A DNA stretch of 64,000 nucleotides from Acanthosepion esculentum (Eukaryota > Mollusca > Cephalopoda > Sepiida > Sepiidae), in assembly GCA_964036315.1 (NCBI GenBank), contig OZ038478.1, forward strand, positions 147,754,683 through 147,818,682, written 5' to 3'. Numbering within the stretch: the stretch's first letter is position 1; each line of letters opens with the position of its first letter. Shown here piece by piece: positions 48,468-60,329 of this stretch. A program made the translations under genes and the position numbers. The notes under the pieces were generated by a model. The model was given only the letters and a program-made list of their open reading frames with translations, was not told where the DNA came from and did not search any database.

Positions 48468-49775
48468 TCATTGTTGTTGTTTTTTTACTCCTTCTTGGAG
48501 TGGGACTCTCGGATTCTTATTAGAGGCTGTTGTAGTATGCTCTCGTTTTGAGAGAGCTATTCTGGTCTCGATATCAGAATCGTCATTATCGGGATTTTGT
48601 CCCTCGGGAGAATCCAATGGCATTGTGCCGTTGTTACTATCAAGGGCGAGATACATTGATTCAGGCCATAGCTGCTCCTCTTTCTGATTTCATAACTCGC
48701 CGGCAGGCGCTAAATCTTTGTGGGAAACATTCTATTGTATTCTGTCAGGGTGCTGGATTTGCACATAATGTGAGTTCGCCCCGAGCGGATCCAACTTACT
48801 CACAGGAGAATCATACTTGATTTGTCGAACATGGTTTCTAAGTAAAACAGTACCTGGACGTGAGAACGGTGAAGGGAGGGAGATCCCGATCGATCTTAGC
48901 CTTGGAAATTTTAAAAAAAATGTTGCATTAGGTATTGTACACAATAGTGTTCTTATAGCGTACAGAGACTCGGTTATTACGTCTTCCAAATGTCTAAATC
49001 GAAGATTTTGGTTTTCAAGTGCTAAATGTACGATCGTCCATATTATTCCATTGTATCTCTCGCACTGTTCATTCCCTTGAGGATTGTATTGTTTATGGTT
49101 TAGTCCAGCTTACGGCCACTTTCTGTACTAATAGGTACAGGGAGTGGCTGCATTCTATCTTCTTACTTGGTCAGACATAAAAGAATTGACGTGAACTGTA
49201 TGAATATAAGGTGGCGCTCTGAATATTGAGGACAGTGAGCAAAGACAGCATATGACCATTTTTGCACTTACATCTATACAGAGAAAGGAAAAAAGAAATC
49301 GCGAGTATACGTCAACGGCAGTTAATAAATATTTGTTTCGAGATTTAGATGGAAGAAGGTCCTTTTAGTCCACGATCAGCCTCTCAAATGGCTGTGTAGC
49401 TTTTACTAGGGTTCCTGGGTTTGGTTTGTAGAAGCTTGGTTTTGTTCGAGCGCAAATCTGACAACCGTTTGTTATTCGTTTCACGGCCTCAACTGAAAAA
49501 CGACATGCATCATTCTCGTGATGCCTGGATGACAGAAGATCGTTATGAACTTTGCGTATATTTTTTATGCTCTTTATTGATCCCCACTCTCTTGACAGCG
49601 CATCCGCCGTTGCATTTTCCTTAACCGACTGATACAAAGCATCAAAGGAAATACTCGAAAGCTCTACTCTCCATCTCATTATCTTTTCATTTTTTTATCT
49701 TGCTTAACGTCTTGAGATTAAACAAAAAAGATACTGACTTTTGATCAGTGATTAATTCAAAGAAGTGACTATTTC
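48468..49775 (-). pseudogene. Second Ty3/gypsy pol fragment (RNase H end, integrase, tail)
   Basis: From 49775 down the minus strand: TDQKSVSFLFN and MRWRVELSSISFDALYQSVK then ADALSREWG (end of RNase H). Next come HHENDACRFSVEAVKRITNG and CQICARTKPSFYKP (HHCC finger), FERLIVD (first catalytic Asp), then after frameshifts TAVDVYSRFLF-like, PQGNEQCERYNGIIW (catalytic Glu) and a C-terminal domain with PGTVLLRNHVRQIKYDSPVS. The last 62-codon frame (48656-48468) is acidic then Lys/Gln-rich. The PQGNxQxERYN wording differs from the SNGQAERF of the 12.6-16.9 kb copy, so it is another gypsy lineage. No LTR seen. Confidence 0.87.
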
Positions 49776-49779
49776 AGAA

Positions 49780-50750
49780 ATGTCGCCATTTGTAGCATCT
49801 CGATTATGCCATAAGCCAGCTGAATGTCTGCGCCCAGATTTTGCCAATGTTCTGAAGAAGAACGCTAAATGCTTTATTTTTCAAACACGGTCAACACATT
49901 GTGGCCGTGTTCATAGTTGATATTACTGAATTTTGTCTTTTTATTTTTTTATTAATAATACTTCCATTGAATTTAACATTTTGTAAATGTGGATGATGCT
50001 AGTATATGGGTATTATCAACCATTGTTACCGATAGAGTTTGGTACGACCCATGTTTATTTAACTGATACATAATTGAGCTATGATCAGAGAGATGTAAGT
50101 TGTGTCTTCTTGTTAAGCATGTTGTATTATATCCAATAGAGTTATTAACAAATTTAGATTGGTCCGAAACACCTTCAGGGACATGTAAAATCGTAAATAA
50201 TAATTTTGGTTCTCTCTAATGTAGATATTGCAGGTGAATTATTATTTTTGACAATGGGTTTAGCAGTTTTAATTATTTTTATAATAAATAATTAACTTAA
50301 TTTTCTTGTTTTTATCAACAAGATTTGTGTATTTCTTTATAGTGTTTCTAAGTAAAGATTCCTGTACCACATTTGACTATTACAGAAAATGTTAGAAATT
50401 TTGTTTTTTTCTGTGCGTTCAGTGTTGTTATCGATTACTTTAGAAATAAAATGTTTAATGTAATCTATAAGATAGATTGCGAAACCATTTATTTCACCTT
50501 ATTAAGTTCTTTAAATAAAAGTGGACAAGATAATGAATTCTCGTGCACTCGCATAAGGAAATTTTTAATAAGACCTATTTTATATCTGAGAGGAAATTGA
50601 CTAGTAAAATTGCAAGAGTTTTTCGCAAGTGTTTTTATATAACGAAAAAGAGAAATTATTATTACTAGACCCTACAAGAACATGCAAAAATTAATATTTT
50701 TTTACAAAAATCTACGCATAACACATTTCTTTCATTATATACATTATAGA
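49780..50750. other. Unassigned AT-rich sequence
   Basis: The 75-codon frame at 50373-50600 shows no motif. No element ends found. Confidence 0.4.
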
Positions 50751-50752
50751 TT

Positions 50753-51238
50753 ATGCATCGCCGTCGTGGCGCTCCGACCACTATGGTGGAAAGTTCTCTC
50801 CAGCCACCAGAGGAACAGGTGGAACAGCCTCCACCCACAAAAAAAACAGATTGGACCGCGAATAGGCTCGAAAAAGATGCGGCCTATTATATCCAACAAC
50901 GTTCAAAATGCGAACAATATGTCAATGGGGATGAGTTGTTCACCATCTACGAGGCTTTAGGTAGCAACCAGGTCGATTTTCATGCAGTACACCGACGTGA
51001 AAATGCGAAAATTTATTGGGGTCAGCAGAGATATGATGGAGGAGTCTCTGAAGAATCTATAAATAGGGCCAAAATGCTGATCAAGCTGGGTAATGCTATG
51101 TGGGACCTCCTGCTCGGAAGAGAAAAGGCCAGTCAGTTGGCCGGCTACATTTTGACTACAAGAACTGTCCTTCTTCAGACGGAGTATATGGCCACCCGAA
51201 AGTCGAGAGTGACAGTACATGGTGTAATACATGTTTAA
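50753..51238 (+). CDS. Intact 161-codon frame, LINE ORF1-like N-terminal part
   Basis: ATG-to-stop frame without breaks. The start is basic and Pro-rich (MHRRRGAPTTMVESSLQPPE). The middle has YVNGDELFTIYEALGSNQVD and ENAKIYWGQQRYDGGVS, and the end has LAGYILTTRTVLLQTEYMAT then RKSRVTVHGVIHV. The last part matches, block for block, the ORF1 of the LINE at 25.6-25.7 kb (LASSIITTKNLRRQTEYMG, IRIT.HGVP). I therefore read it as ORF1 truncated just after HGV. An AATAAA word lies about 34 nt after the stop. Because the frame is intact, a domesticated or recently inserted origin is worth considering. Confidence 0.65.
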   Translation: MHRRRGAPTTMVESSLQPPEEQVEQPPPTKKTDWTANRLEKDAAYYIQQRSKCEQYVNGDELFTIYEALGSNQVDFHAVHRRENAKIYWGQQRYDGGVSEESINRAKMLIKLGNAMWDLLLGREKASQLAGYILTTRTVLLQTEYMATRKSRVTVHGVIHV

Positions 51239-51360
51239 TGTAGTTTGAATGTAGCAATCCGACGTATGTAAAATAAACCCAACTGCTGCTGATAATATTT
51301 TTATCATCCGGGGCTTTTTTTCAATTCAAAAGTATCATTTGATACTAAAGATCCCATGTC

Positions 51361-51543
51361 TTATAGCATGGCGGCTATCCATCGTTTGGAATTATCAGAA
51401 TTTATGGTTTCTTGATAGTTCTTCGGGATACATTGGACCGAGTAGCAACAGTCAATGTCACAGATATTACATTGACCCATTCCAAAATAGTCTGGCTTTC
51501 TTCTAATTCTGGTCGGATAACGCGGAATTTGTCCCCCCCTCAT
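51361..51543 (-). pseudogene. Ty1/copia pol fragment, integrase-RT linker
   Basis: The minus strand reads RYPTRIRRKPDYFG and later PKNYQETINSDNSKRWIAAM. Copia polyproteins have a STRxRKxPxxY... linker and a YxEA...W..AM start of RT in this order. Only this junction piece is present, on the strand opposite to the integrase at 51702. Confidence 0.65.
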
Positions 51544-51701
51544 TGGTTGTATTTTCTTCTAATTCAAGGTTTGCGTCTGATTTTTCCTTGTCTTTATCAT
51601 CTGATATAACACCTTCCTCTAATTGTGGATCCTGAACGGGTTTTCTATTTATATGCAATTATGCATATATATTAAACTTTGTAGATGAATATTCATGACT
51701 T

Positions 51702-52090
51702 ATGATATATTTTCTGAAAAACAAATCTGATACCTTACAAGCTACAAGAATGTATTTATCTGATATTTCACCTTATGGAAAAGTGACAATAATTAGAACA
51801 GATAATGGTGGAGAATTTACTTCTGATGATAACGAAAACCTCCTAATAAATGAAGGCATTAAACATGAGAGAAATAGCCCCTATTCACCGCACCAGAATG
51901 GAATCGCTGAACGTAGTTGGCGGACGCTTTTTGAAATGGCTAGATGTTTGCTAATAGAATCTAAGTTACCCAAAAATCTGTGGGTCTATGCACTAAATAC
52001 CGTCGTATATATAAGAAACCGTTGTTATAATAGTAATATTAAAAACGAATCTCTACGATACTACCAAGGACCGCCTGGGTGGCTTCGTCT
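51702..52090 (+). pseudogene. Ty1/copia integrase core fragment
   Basis: The frame reads YFLKNKSDTLQA, then TIIRTDNGGEFTS (second catalytic Asp with the GGEF signature), GIKHERNSPYSPHQNGIAER (catalytic Glu) and SWRTLFEMARCLLIESKLPK, then VYIRNRCYN. This is the most conserved part of copia integrases. The first catalytic Asp would lie upstream of 51702 and is missing; the frame after about 52070 no longer matches. The core itself has no stop. Confidence 0.88.
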
Positions 52091-52094
52091 CGGA

Positions 52095-52355
52095 ATTTTG
52101 ATAGATCGGGAATGTCTCCCCTCTAAGAAGCAAGACGCGCATTCGAACTGGGGATTTTGTCCTTCATGTGACAATATCTCGTAAAAGTTTTTAGAGGAAC
52201 CCTGACACGTGTCGGTACTGGAAAATACTTATAATTGTTGAAGACCGACGGCCCCACTGCTGTAACTGGTGCCACAGGACACCTGCCTGATGTGCCACAG
52301 CCAATATCACCAACGGAAACAGTGAGGATGGACGTATCTGGTAAGGCACCAAAAG
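52095..52355. other. Junction sequence between copia fragment and LINE copy 2
   Basis: No clear motif. It may be decayed LINE ORF1 sequence, since the Gln-rich ORF1 tail follows. Confidence 0.3.
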
Positions 52356-52359
52356 GCCT

Positions 52360-53900
52360 CGGTGATTGAAAGGAAGTCGCGTGGAGGTGACTAAAGTTTG
52401 CAAGCCCCTCTTATCAGCAGGATGTCCTAAACAGGAGCAGCAGTTTCTGGAGAAGCAACGACGACAACAAAAAGAGCAGCACCCTCAGCAGAAGCAACAA
52501 CAATGGCAGCTGCTTCAGCAGAAGCAACAACAGCATCGGAAAGTGCAGCAGAAACTACAACAGCACCAGAATAAAAATAACACCACCAGATTTAGAAACA
52601 ATAGCGTAAAACGCAGGAGTAATAACAAATGCCGAAACAACAGGTTCAGTTTGAATCTAATGCAGGGACAGAAGAAATGCCTAGGCCTAGGTCCTTTTCC
52701 TTGAAAATCAGGAGGGAGAAGGAGAACCTCGAAGGAGGAAAATGTTTAAAAAAGAAAAGAAAGCCGGGCGAAGCAGTGCCGAACGAGCCATGGAATATGC
52801 CTTGTCTCATTCAGCCTTGTTTTGCTAACCAGAAAAAAATACCCGAACAAAGTTAAGTCGAGGAACCTCTCCACTTCCTCCGTTAGCGATCTGACAGCTT
52901 TCTATTCCTCAACCTCCTCCAAACCATTCAAACATAAAAAAAGAACACCATATTCCTCAAGAAGGATGTCATTTGTTTCATTTACAGACAGGCCCTCGAG
53001 AGAGATCCTTCCTCCCAGAGGACGTCCTTTTGAAATCTTTATTCAAGTTTCCTTCTTTTAGTCAAGTTTACCTCCGTCTATTACACCCGGTTAAAGAGAT
53101 TTTTAACGGAGTGATTGCAGTCACTTTCCGAGATTCGTTTGGGACCAGAAAAGACTTGTGATGTGAAGGGCTGAACAATTCAGTGCAACATGCAGCTGAT
53201 TCGCACGATCATAGACGGTGTAAAAGACGACGCTGGAGCCGCGTTGATCAATTAGGATCAGTCCAAAGCGTTTGATAGGGTTGACCATCAGTACCAGCAG
53301 CTCTCTTGCAGACCGCTGGATTCAAAACCGACTTCTGCAAGTGGATCAGCCTGCTGTATCTCACACCCAGTTCTGTGGTGCAGCTGAACAGGAAGCGGTC
53401 AAGCATGTCACGGTCTGTTCTTCAGGGTTATCTGCTGTCGCTCCATACTTTACGCTTTGGCGTTACAGCCTCTGCGATGGCTAAGGGACAGAGCGTGCAA
53501 ACCCTATGTAGAATCGGTGTCCCTAGTGGAGCTCGAGCTTGGGTTTCCACGTAAGCCGATAAAATTTTGTGTCGTGCTGTCCCTTCATTGAGGTGCTGCA
53601 GAAGGCACTTGAAATAAACGAGAAGTTTATTGGGGCCATAATTAACCGCGACAAATCTTGCGTTTCGATGCTTGGCAGGGCGTTGCTCTTCCGGAGGCCA
53701 TTCAGTTGAACCGACGGCCACGTCCACATTCCTGGAGTGTGATTCAGGTCGGATCTCCACTTGCAGGTTCAGGCAAAGGTCAGAATGGCGATCCTGACTT
53801 ACCTCTGAAGGCGCTTGTTCTTAAAGGGTAGGGTGGAGGTCTGCATCGTACAGGTCTTTCCCCTCATCCTTTACGGGTTGTCAGTACTCCTTCTCTGCAG
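52360..53900 (+). pseudogene. Tx1/L1-like LINE, ORF1 tail and RT (copy 2)
   Basis: The Gln-rich ORF1 tail is at 52430-52580 (repeated QQKQQQ blocks). After heavily broken sequence the RT palm appears near 53190-53290: QLIRTIIDGVKDDAGAALIN, stop, DQSKAFDRVDHQY. Further on are FKTDFCKWISLLYL and a remnant of the catalytic box reading stop-ADKI near 53550. The order and wording match the LINE at 25.1-28.5 kb, so both come from one family. It is more broken than copy 1 and lacks the long C-terminus after about 53900. Confidence 0.78.
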
Positions 53901-53999
53901 GAAACGTATATAAACATAGGCACATGTGTTCTTCTTTTGTTATAATATATTATTATTGCTTAAATAAAAAATATTTTTCCAAAATGTTAAGATATAACT

Positions 54000-54130
54000 T
54001 ATGGGTAGATAGGTTTATGGAATATTTTCTTTGATGTTTGAATATACACACTCACGTACATACACGCACAAACACACAAATATGTAAATAGTGTGTAGCT
54101 AGTAAATTGATTATTTGTTTATAAGTTATC
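54000..54130. other. Unassigned sequence with short CA/CACA tract
   Basis: A short imperfect CACAT/CACA stretch near 54045-54080. Confidence 0.4.
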
Positions 54131-54204
54131 ATTTATTTAATGTTTTATTTTTGTTTATTAACTAATTATAGAAGTTTAGATATTTGTCGTTGTATGTGTA
54201 TATA

Positions 54205-54206
54205 TA

Positions 54207-54280
<74 letters not shown>
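54205..54280. repeat. (TA)n microsatellite
   Basis: TA run of about 75 bp. Confidence 0.96.
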
Positions 54281-54281
<1 letters not shown>

Positions 54282-54419
54282 GCACATACATATACGGTGG
54301 ATATTTACTATTTGTTTTTATTTTATGTTTAATTTTGTCTTAATTTTATTTATTTTAGTTTATATTTTATTTATATTTATATATTTATTGTTTTGAGGTT
54401 TATATTATATTTATACTAT

Positions 54420-55490
54420 TTATTTATTTTTATTTAGTGGTTAGGTGGCAACTAAATATTTATTGTTATGCTTACACTTACCAGGTATTTAAGTTGTATT
54501 TTTTAAGAATTTATTTTGTTTTTTGAAACTAATTATTGCTATTTTTTCCTGTAAACATGGCTTGCTCTCTTTACTGTTAATAATGTAAGGGGATTTCCTA
54601 TTTATAATTTCCCATTTTATTTTGATCGGGGGTATATTTTCTTTTTGGGTTCATATGTATTTTGATATGGTTTTATTGTTTGTGTAAATTTTCCCTCAAA
54701 GGAAATTTTGTGATTGTAATTTCTTACTTTTAGGGATTTTCCTGTAGCTTCTATATTTTTATATGTTTTAATATCATTAGGTACAGTAGTTTGTATATTA
54801 TATTATTGCTTAATCATGTATTGTTATGTGGGCAATTTTCTTTGTTGCTGCAATTACATTTTTATTTTATTTAATTTATTTAAATATCCGCTATTTCTTA
54901 GGACTGATTCTTATCTTCTTTATTTTAATTGAATATATTTAAGTTGCTAGAATTTATTGAATTTTTCATTTATATATGTAGGTATATTTTTAATACGGTA
55001 GGCGGTGGTTGTAATTTGTGTTAATATATATTGAGTTGTTATATGGTTTTATGGATGGTTTTTATTTTCCTTTGTTTAGGATGATAGTTATATCTAGGAA
55101 ATCTTTTTTTCTTGGATTTTATATCGATTATGTATCCTAGAAACTTCAATGTTTTATTATTTATTTTCATATTTTTCCTATAGCTCTGCTCTTGCCGCTT
55201 CTTAGAATTAATATTCCATCGTCTCTTTATATGCCAGTATCTTTTTATGTTTATAATATATCCTAATTTGCTGATTATGTGCATGCATACGAAATCGCGT
55301 TCATCTGCATTTTCATAGATACCAAATGTTCCGTCAAAATTATTATTATTGTTTGAACGTTTTTGGTCAATATTTTTATTGTATTAAAATATAGATATTT
55401 CGCATGATTTATTATATTTCTATTGGGGATAGTCATATACTGTTTTGCTAAGTTTAGTGCATTATTTAATATATTCTGTTTAATAGTCAT
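54420..55490 (-). pseudogene. YRDDG-type Penelope-like element (copy P4)
   Basis: From 55490 down the minus strand: ILNNALNLAKQYMTIPNRNI and NHAKYLYFNT (matching the region after RT motif A in copy P2), then FDGTFGIYENADERDFV, and GI-stop-RDDGILILRSG near 55225-55180, where the Tyr of YRDDG is a stop codon. FLDI follows in another frame. The C-terminal remnant reaches to about 54420. AT content is very high and frames break often. Confidence 0.72.
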
Positions 55491-55494
55491 GTAG

Positions 55495-57150
55495 GGAAAA
55501 TACTAATGACCATGCTAGAAACGCTAAAAATACTTATGCCACTTTCGAAATAAATACAGACGATTTAACAGAATCATACACGAGTTCTTAAGCACAATGA
55601 TGCGAATAAGGATCGACGAAAATGAGCACTTCCGTATGCGGGAATATGTATGAGGAAAAATAAAATAAGTATCAATTTTAATAAATTCTATTACTGTATT
55701 GGCATTAACTGAGATACATATGTTTATACTATATGAATATATGAGTAACAAAAGATACATAGTTGAATAAAGTTTAAAAATCAAAAGCGAAGAGATTCAA
55801 GCATAGATTAAAATTTACATAGGTAAAATAAATTACTATAAATTTTTATAAAATTAAAGTAAATCACGTGGTGTATCGAAGGAGCATCAAATGCGTCAGA
55901 AATATTGACTAAATTATTATAGGAAATTTTATGTTTAAAGTCAAGTGTCAGAATAGAATGATTTTGTAAAGCGAAAATATAAATGTGACACAATGGAAAA
56001 AATATATTGCAATATGTCATGCCTAATTTGAATCAGGTGCGTGGGTGCCGGAAAACAATATACAATGTGAGATTGGCTTATCTTAAGACTATATTAGGTG
56101 GGACAAAAACGGATAAGTTTTTAAATGATATTATATTAAAATTATAGAGATTATTGCAAAATGTAAGGTGCTGGGACGCAAACACAAAATATTCATATCA
56201 AAAGACTTAGAACAAAAACTAAATATTTATATAAGTGTCTGAGAAAAACAAGAAATTATGAGCGAAACAAAGAATTCAATTGCAGATAATATAGAAACCT
56301 CTTGCAATGATATTAGATTTTAAGAACTTCGCCAGGAGCCCACAAACGTTTACGTAAAAATAGCAAAATATAATAGCGAATGCAAAACAACAAAAAAAAG
56401 AAGGAAAACTAAAAGGTAAAGCTTTTGGCTGTAAATTTGATACCACTTAATTTTCATTCTGGAAATGATTTTTGTATACAGAGTTAAACTAGGAACTAAA
56501 GGAAAAACTTCAAAAATATATTGTACATGGCTGACTGATATTTTGAGTGTATATGTTGCACTCACTTAAAATATCCAGAATCGAAAAATATCAAATTATT
56601 GTGTCACATAAAAGAATAGTAATAAATTGAATTGACATTAAACAAAGACGACCGTTGAAGGATTTGAATCCGAATAAATAACAGATCAATAATAGAAGAA
56701 CCTTAAATTAGATTGTTACGCAGAGGACACTTGAAAATATAATATAATCTTATCACTCAGCACGAAATAAATGCGTTAGGATTGATAACAGAATTAGGCT
56801 CATCTAGCAGTAAATTTTGTGTATTTTGATAAAAATGTAATCACATCATAAATGAATACCGGTTCAAAATGAATATATTAAAAAACGAACACAGGAGTTG
56901 AGGGAACTTAATACATTTGATTTTCTAAAAACACTATTGAAAATTAGCATCAGCATAAAGAATGATTTAATCTCTCGGATTTTAATACCCATATTTACTC
57001 CCTATTTAAGTGAGAAAATAATTTGATAGTTGCAATGAAGTTAAGAAAATCTGGTCAATAACGTAAATGTGACTGTGTCCGCGGACGACAATGTGAAGAC
57101 ATAAGTGAAAGGTTGAAAAAGTACTGTATAGTAAATGCTAATATTGGTAA
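55495..57150. other. Unassigned very AT-rich sequence
   Basis: Minus frames of 70-86 codons (55524-55784, 55808-56020, 56350-56565) are Ile/Leu/Phe/Tyr-rich, as expected of AT-rich noncoding DNA. No motif recognised. Confidence 0.45.
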
Positions 57151-57167
57151 TGTATTTATTGAACGCA

Positions 57168-57480
57168 GTCATTGAAACAAAGCAAGTTCAGTCGACCATT
57201 GATGACAATTCCAGAACAACGTAACTATAAACAATTTTTTCTATCCTCTGCCAGCCGCTATGATGGAGAAAGCATTACCTCGAACCGTCGCCAGTGAGAC
57301 ACGCTGCAAGAGCCACTCCGTTTCGCGAGGCTCGTTCCTTAATCGAGACTCAATCGCGCCAATCCTCCGAAGGAACGCCATCGAACGAGGGCCAATAACC
57401 CCTTAAGTCTCCACTGCCACAGGAGTAAAAACAAAATACTTGTTTGTGATCTCGGAATTATGTTGAACCTTTTAATAATT
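57168..57480 (-). pseudogene. LINE C-terminus-like remnant, copy 2
   Basis: Read from about 57440 down: FVFTPVAVET, stop, GVIGPRSMAFLRRIGAIESR, then ETEWLLQRVSLATVRGNAFS, IIAAGRG and stop. A PVAVET..GVxGP then QR.S.A.VRGNA order is seen at the C-terminus of some non-LTR polyproteins (family assignment tentative). The last 150 bp are nearly identical to 10784-10933, so both copies are fairly recent. Confidence 0.6.
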
Positions 57481-57484
57481 GCGA

Positions 57485-58080
57485 GAAGTGAGGAGCGTGT
57501 TAGCTTTGGAGGGAGATGAAAATATCAAGAATGGCTTTCAAATCTGTGATTACAATGAGTAAACCAACATCAAAATAAAACAATAGTAAAATATTTATAA
57601 AGTAAGAAAAACAGCCCCACAGGAAAGCGCTTACGTAAATCTATTTTGTTTTGGAAGGTGGTTAGCAACATTTATTGATTAGTGCAACTAATGAGTGAGA
57701 TAAGAACGAAGAAATAGGTAAAAGGGACAAGCGAAAGAAAGAAAGAACATACAAACTGAGAAGGTAAGTGGGAGAAAAGAAAAGATAAAGAAAGGATTTG
57801 TTGAAAGAAATGTTGAAATGCTGAAAGAGAAGCAAAAACATGTCAAGATGAGTAGAAGAAAGATGATATTTGTACAAAGGAATGCAACCTCAGTGTTAAC
57901 TGATAAAACATAGAAAACACAAATCTAAAATTTCACTGGGTAACAGTATGAAATAATGGAAAGCTAAAAAAATTGTGAAAGCGTTGGAAATGACTACAAA
58001 TGGAAGAAAACTCACCTCAAAGATGCCAATCCATTAGCGCAAGTATTAGTTACATTAAACTTTTCTTTTGCGGATACACA
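57485..58080. other. Unassigned sequence
   Basis: Purine-rich plus strand at 57700-57870; the 71-codon minus frame there is Phe/Leu/Ser-rich from base bias alone. Confidence 0.45.
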
Positions 58081-58083
58081 ACA

Positions 58084-58085
<2 letters not shown>

Positions 58086-58128
<43 letters not shown>
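58086..58128. repeat. (TA)n microsatellite
   Basis: Pure TA run of about 43 bp. Confidence 0.95.
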
Positions 58129-58131
<3 letters not shown>

Positions 58132-58134
58132 CTT

Positions 58135-60320
58135 TTCAGATGTATAATACGTTGGGGGATATCTTTTTAGTTACAACTGTTAACCTTATTTTTTCTTTTC
58201 TTTTATATTATTATTTACTCTATCTTTCTCCCCACTTCTTTCTTTCTATCTCTCTTTCTCACAGTTTCTTTTTCCCGGACGGATTTATGCCTGCTTGTTT
58301 TATTTTTTTTATTTTATTCTCACAGGTTTCTTTTGAGTTTGATGTTTTTGGTTATTAACTTTTCATTTTCTCATATTTCTTATTTATTCTCTTTTGTTTC
58401 GAGTCATTAAACATTATTTGTGGCTAAAGTTACAAATTTTTGCAGAAGAACGTATATTGGCTTAGGGACAAAATGAAAAACAAAACAGTGAATCGTAAAA
58501 ACCGAACTGGCTCAAGAAATCAAACATATTTTCTTTACACTGAAGTATTAAAATATATATATATAAGCTAACATACATCTTTAGATACACTACAACGCAC
58601 AGATCGGTGTACACAGGATGGCAATAAAGGTGTAAATCTGTATGTTTATAGATTTTTGATGTTCATTTGTTACTATTTAATACGTAATATAAAAACACAT
58701 TAAACCAAAATCAATATCTGCGTTAGGAATCGATATTAACTTTCCTCGACACAAAAGTCAGAGGAACAGAAATCTTACTAAAAAATCGGTGGATACAAAC
58801 AACGTGAAAGTTGTGTTATTCGAGGCGCTTTGAAATGATAATAATCATTAGTCAAACTAATGAAATATGGTGATAGGAATGGCAATATAATTTGAATATA
58901 ATTATCACATGCAGTATAGTATCTCAGTTGATGCTTTTATAAACACCTAAGAATGATTGAATTATTTAATATTCGTACATCTTTCATTTCCACCTTAAAA
59001 TTATTTTCAGCACTGTATATTTTATTGTTTATATATTATTTATAATTTTGTACTTTATATATATATTTACGTAGTATGAGCATAAATCGGACGTGATTTC
59101 CTGAGTTGTGATTAATATTATGATATATATAAGAAATATTAATACTTGTAAATGATATAATATTTCTATATATTTGTTGTTTCTAGACCCTTAAAAATGT
59201 TTAATATAATATGTAATGTAGTTTTTGATGAAATATAAACAGAAACATGCATGTTAGGGTTAAATAACACTTTGTACAGACACACGGGTGATGGAAACTA
59301 TATTTCGAAAGTACATGAGCATTGACGTAGAACTAAAGAATATAGACTACAAGAATAATAAAACTTCCACTCATAATAATGACGGCGGGGATGGGGTCGG
59401 CAAATATAGAGATAAACATGATGGCTATTTGATTATAATTTCTATGAGTTTTTTCTTATATTTCAAGAAGAGTTTTCGTGGTGTGATGAAAAGGATGTTG
59501 GTTTTTCCTACCTTTATTACTGATTAGTGCATTCTATATTCACTGGTTACTGATGTTTTGTGCCAAAATCTGAAGCTAAAATTAGTATAATCACACTTGT
59601 AGCCGAGATCAGATACAAGAAAACTACTGCATTGTTAGATAAGATTAGTTTTCATGTACAGAGCTCTAATCTCTCCAAAATGCTGGTAATGCCACGTCCA
59701 ATTTTAAGAATGTAAATATGGAATTGAATTATTATTTTCTAAATGCATATAATGCGTTGAAGCAGAATGTACTAGAAGAGATATATTGTCAGAAACCGAA
59801 AAATGTAGTACAAACAGATTTAAATGCATAAATACCTGAACAATTTAAATTATGAATCTCTCCCCACTAAACATTAACTGGTCAAGAGGTGGATACAAAA
59901 GAATAAAGTTGATCACGATAATGAAACTCCAAAATTGACAAAGAACTCCTGAAAGGCTGTATGTTAAATGAAAGAAAAGTGTATTTCAATGTAGGCACGC
60001 GTTTACAGATATGGACATTTTGGACATGGGAATCAATAATAAATATTACTTTTTTTAATATCTCAATGAGATCATTAGGCCAAATGTCTTGACTCGTTTT
60101 TAAGATCGAATCAAGACGAGAAACCGATATTAGATAGAGGACACATTTGAGATTATGAAATTTTACACTGGAAAAACAAATACAAGTCTGAATACGAGAT
60201 CATGTCTTTCTAACTAAAAACGAAACCACATAGGGTTGTTAATCCGTCATTAATCAGTAAGTTGTAAGCCACAACGTGAATGTATTTCTTTTTAAAAAAA
60301 GTATACAGTATTTTGTATAA
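58135..60320. other. Unassigned AT-rich sequence
   Basis: A 79-codon frame at 59288-59527 has a few Lys/Asp/Asn-rich residues and no domain. Nothing else recognised in this 2.2-kb stretch. Confidence 0.45.
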
Positions 60321-60329
60321 ATAGAAATG

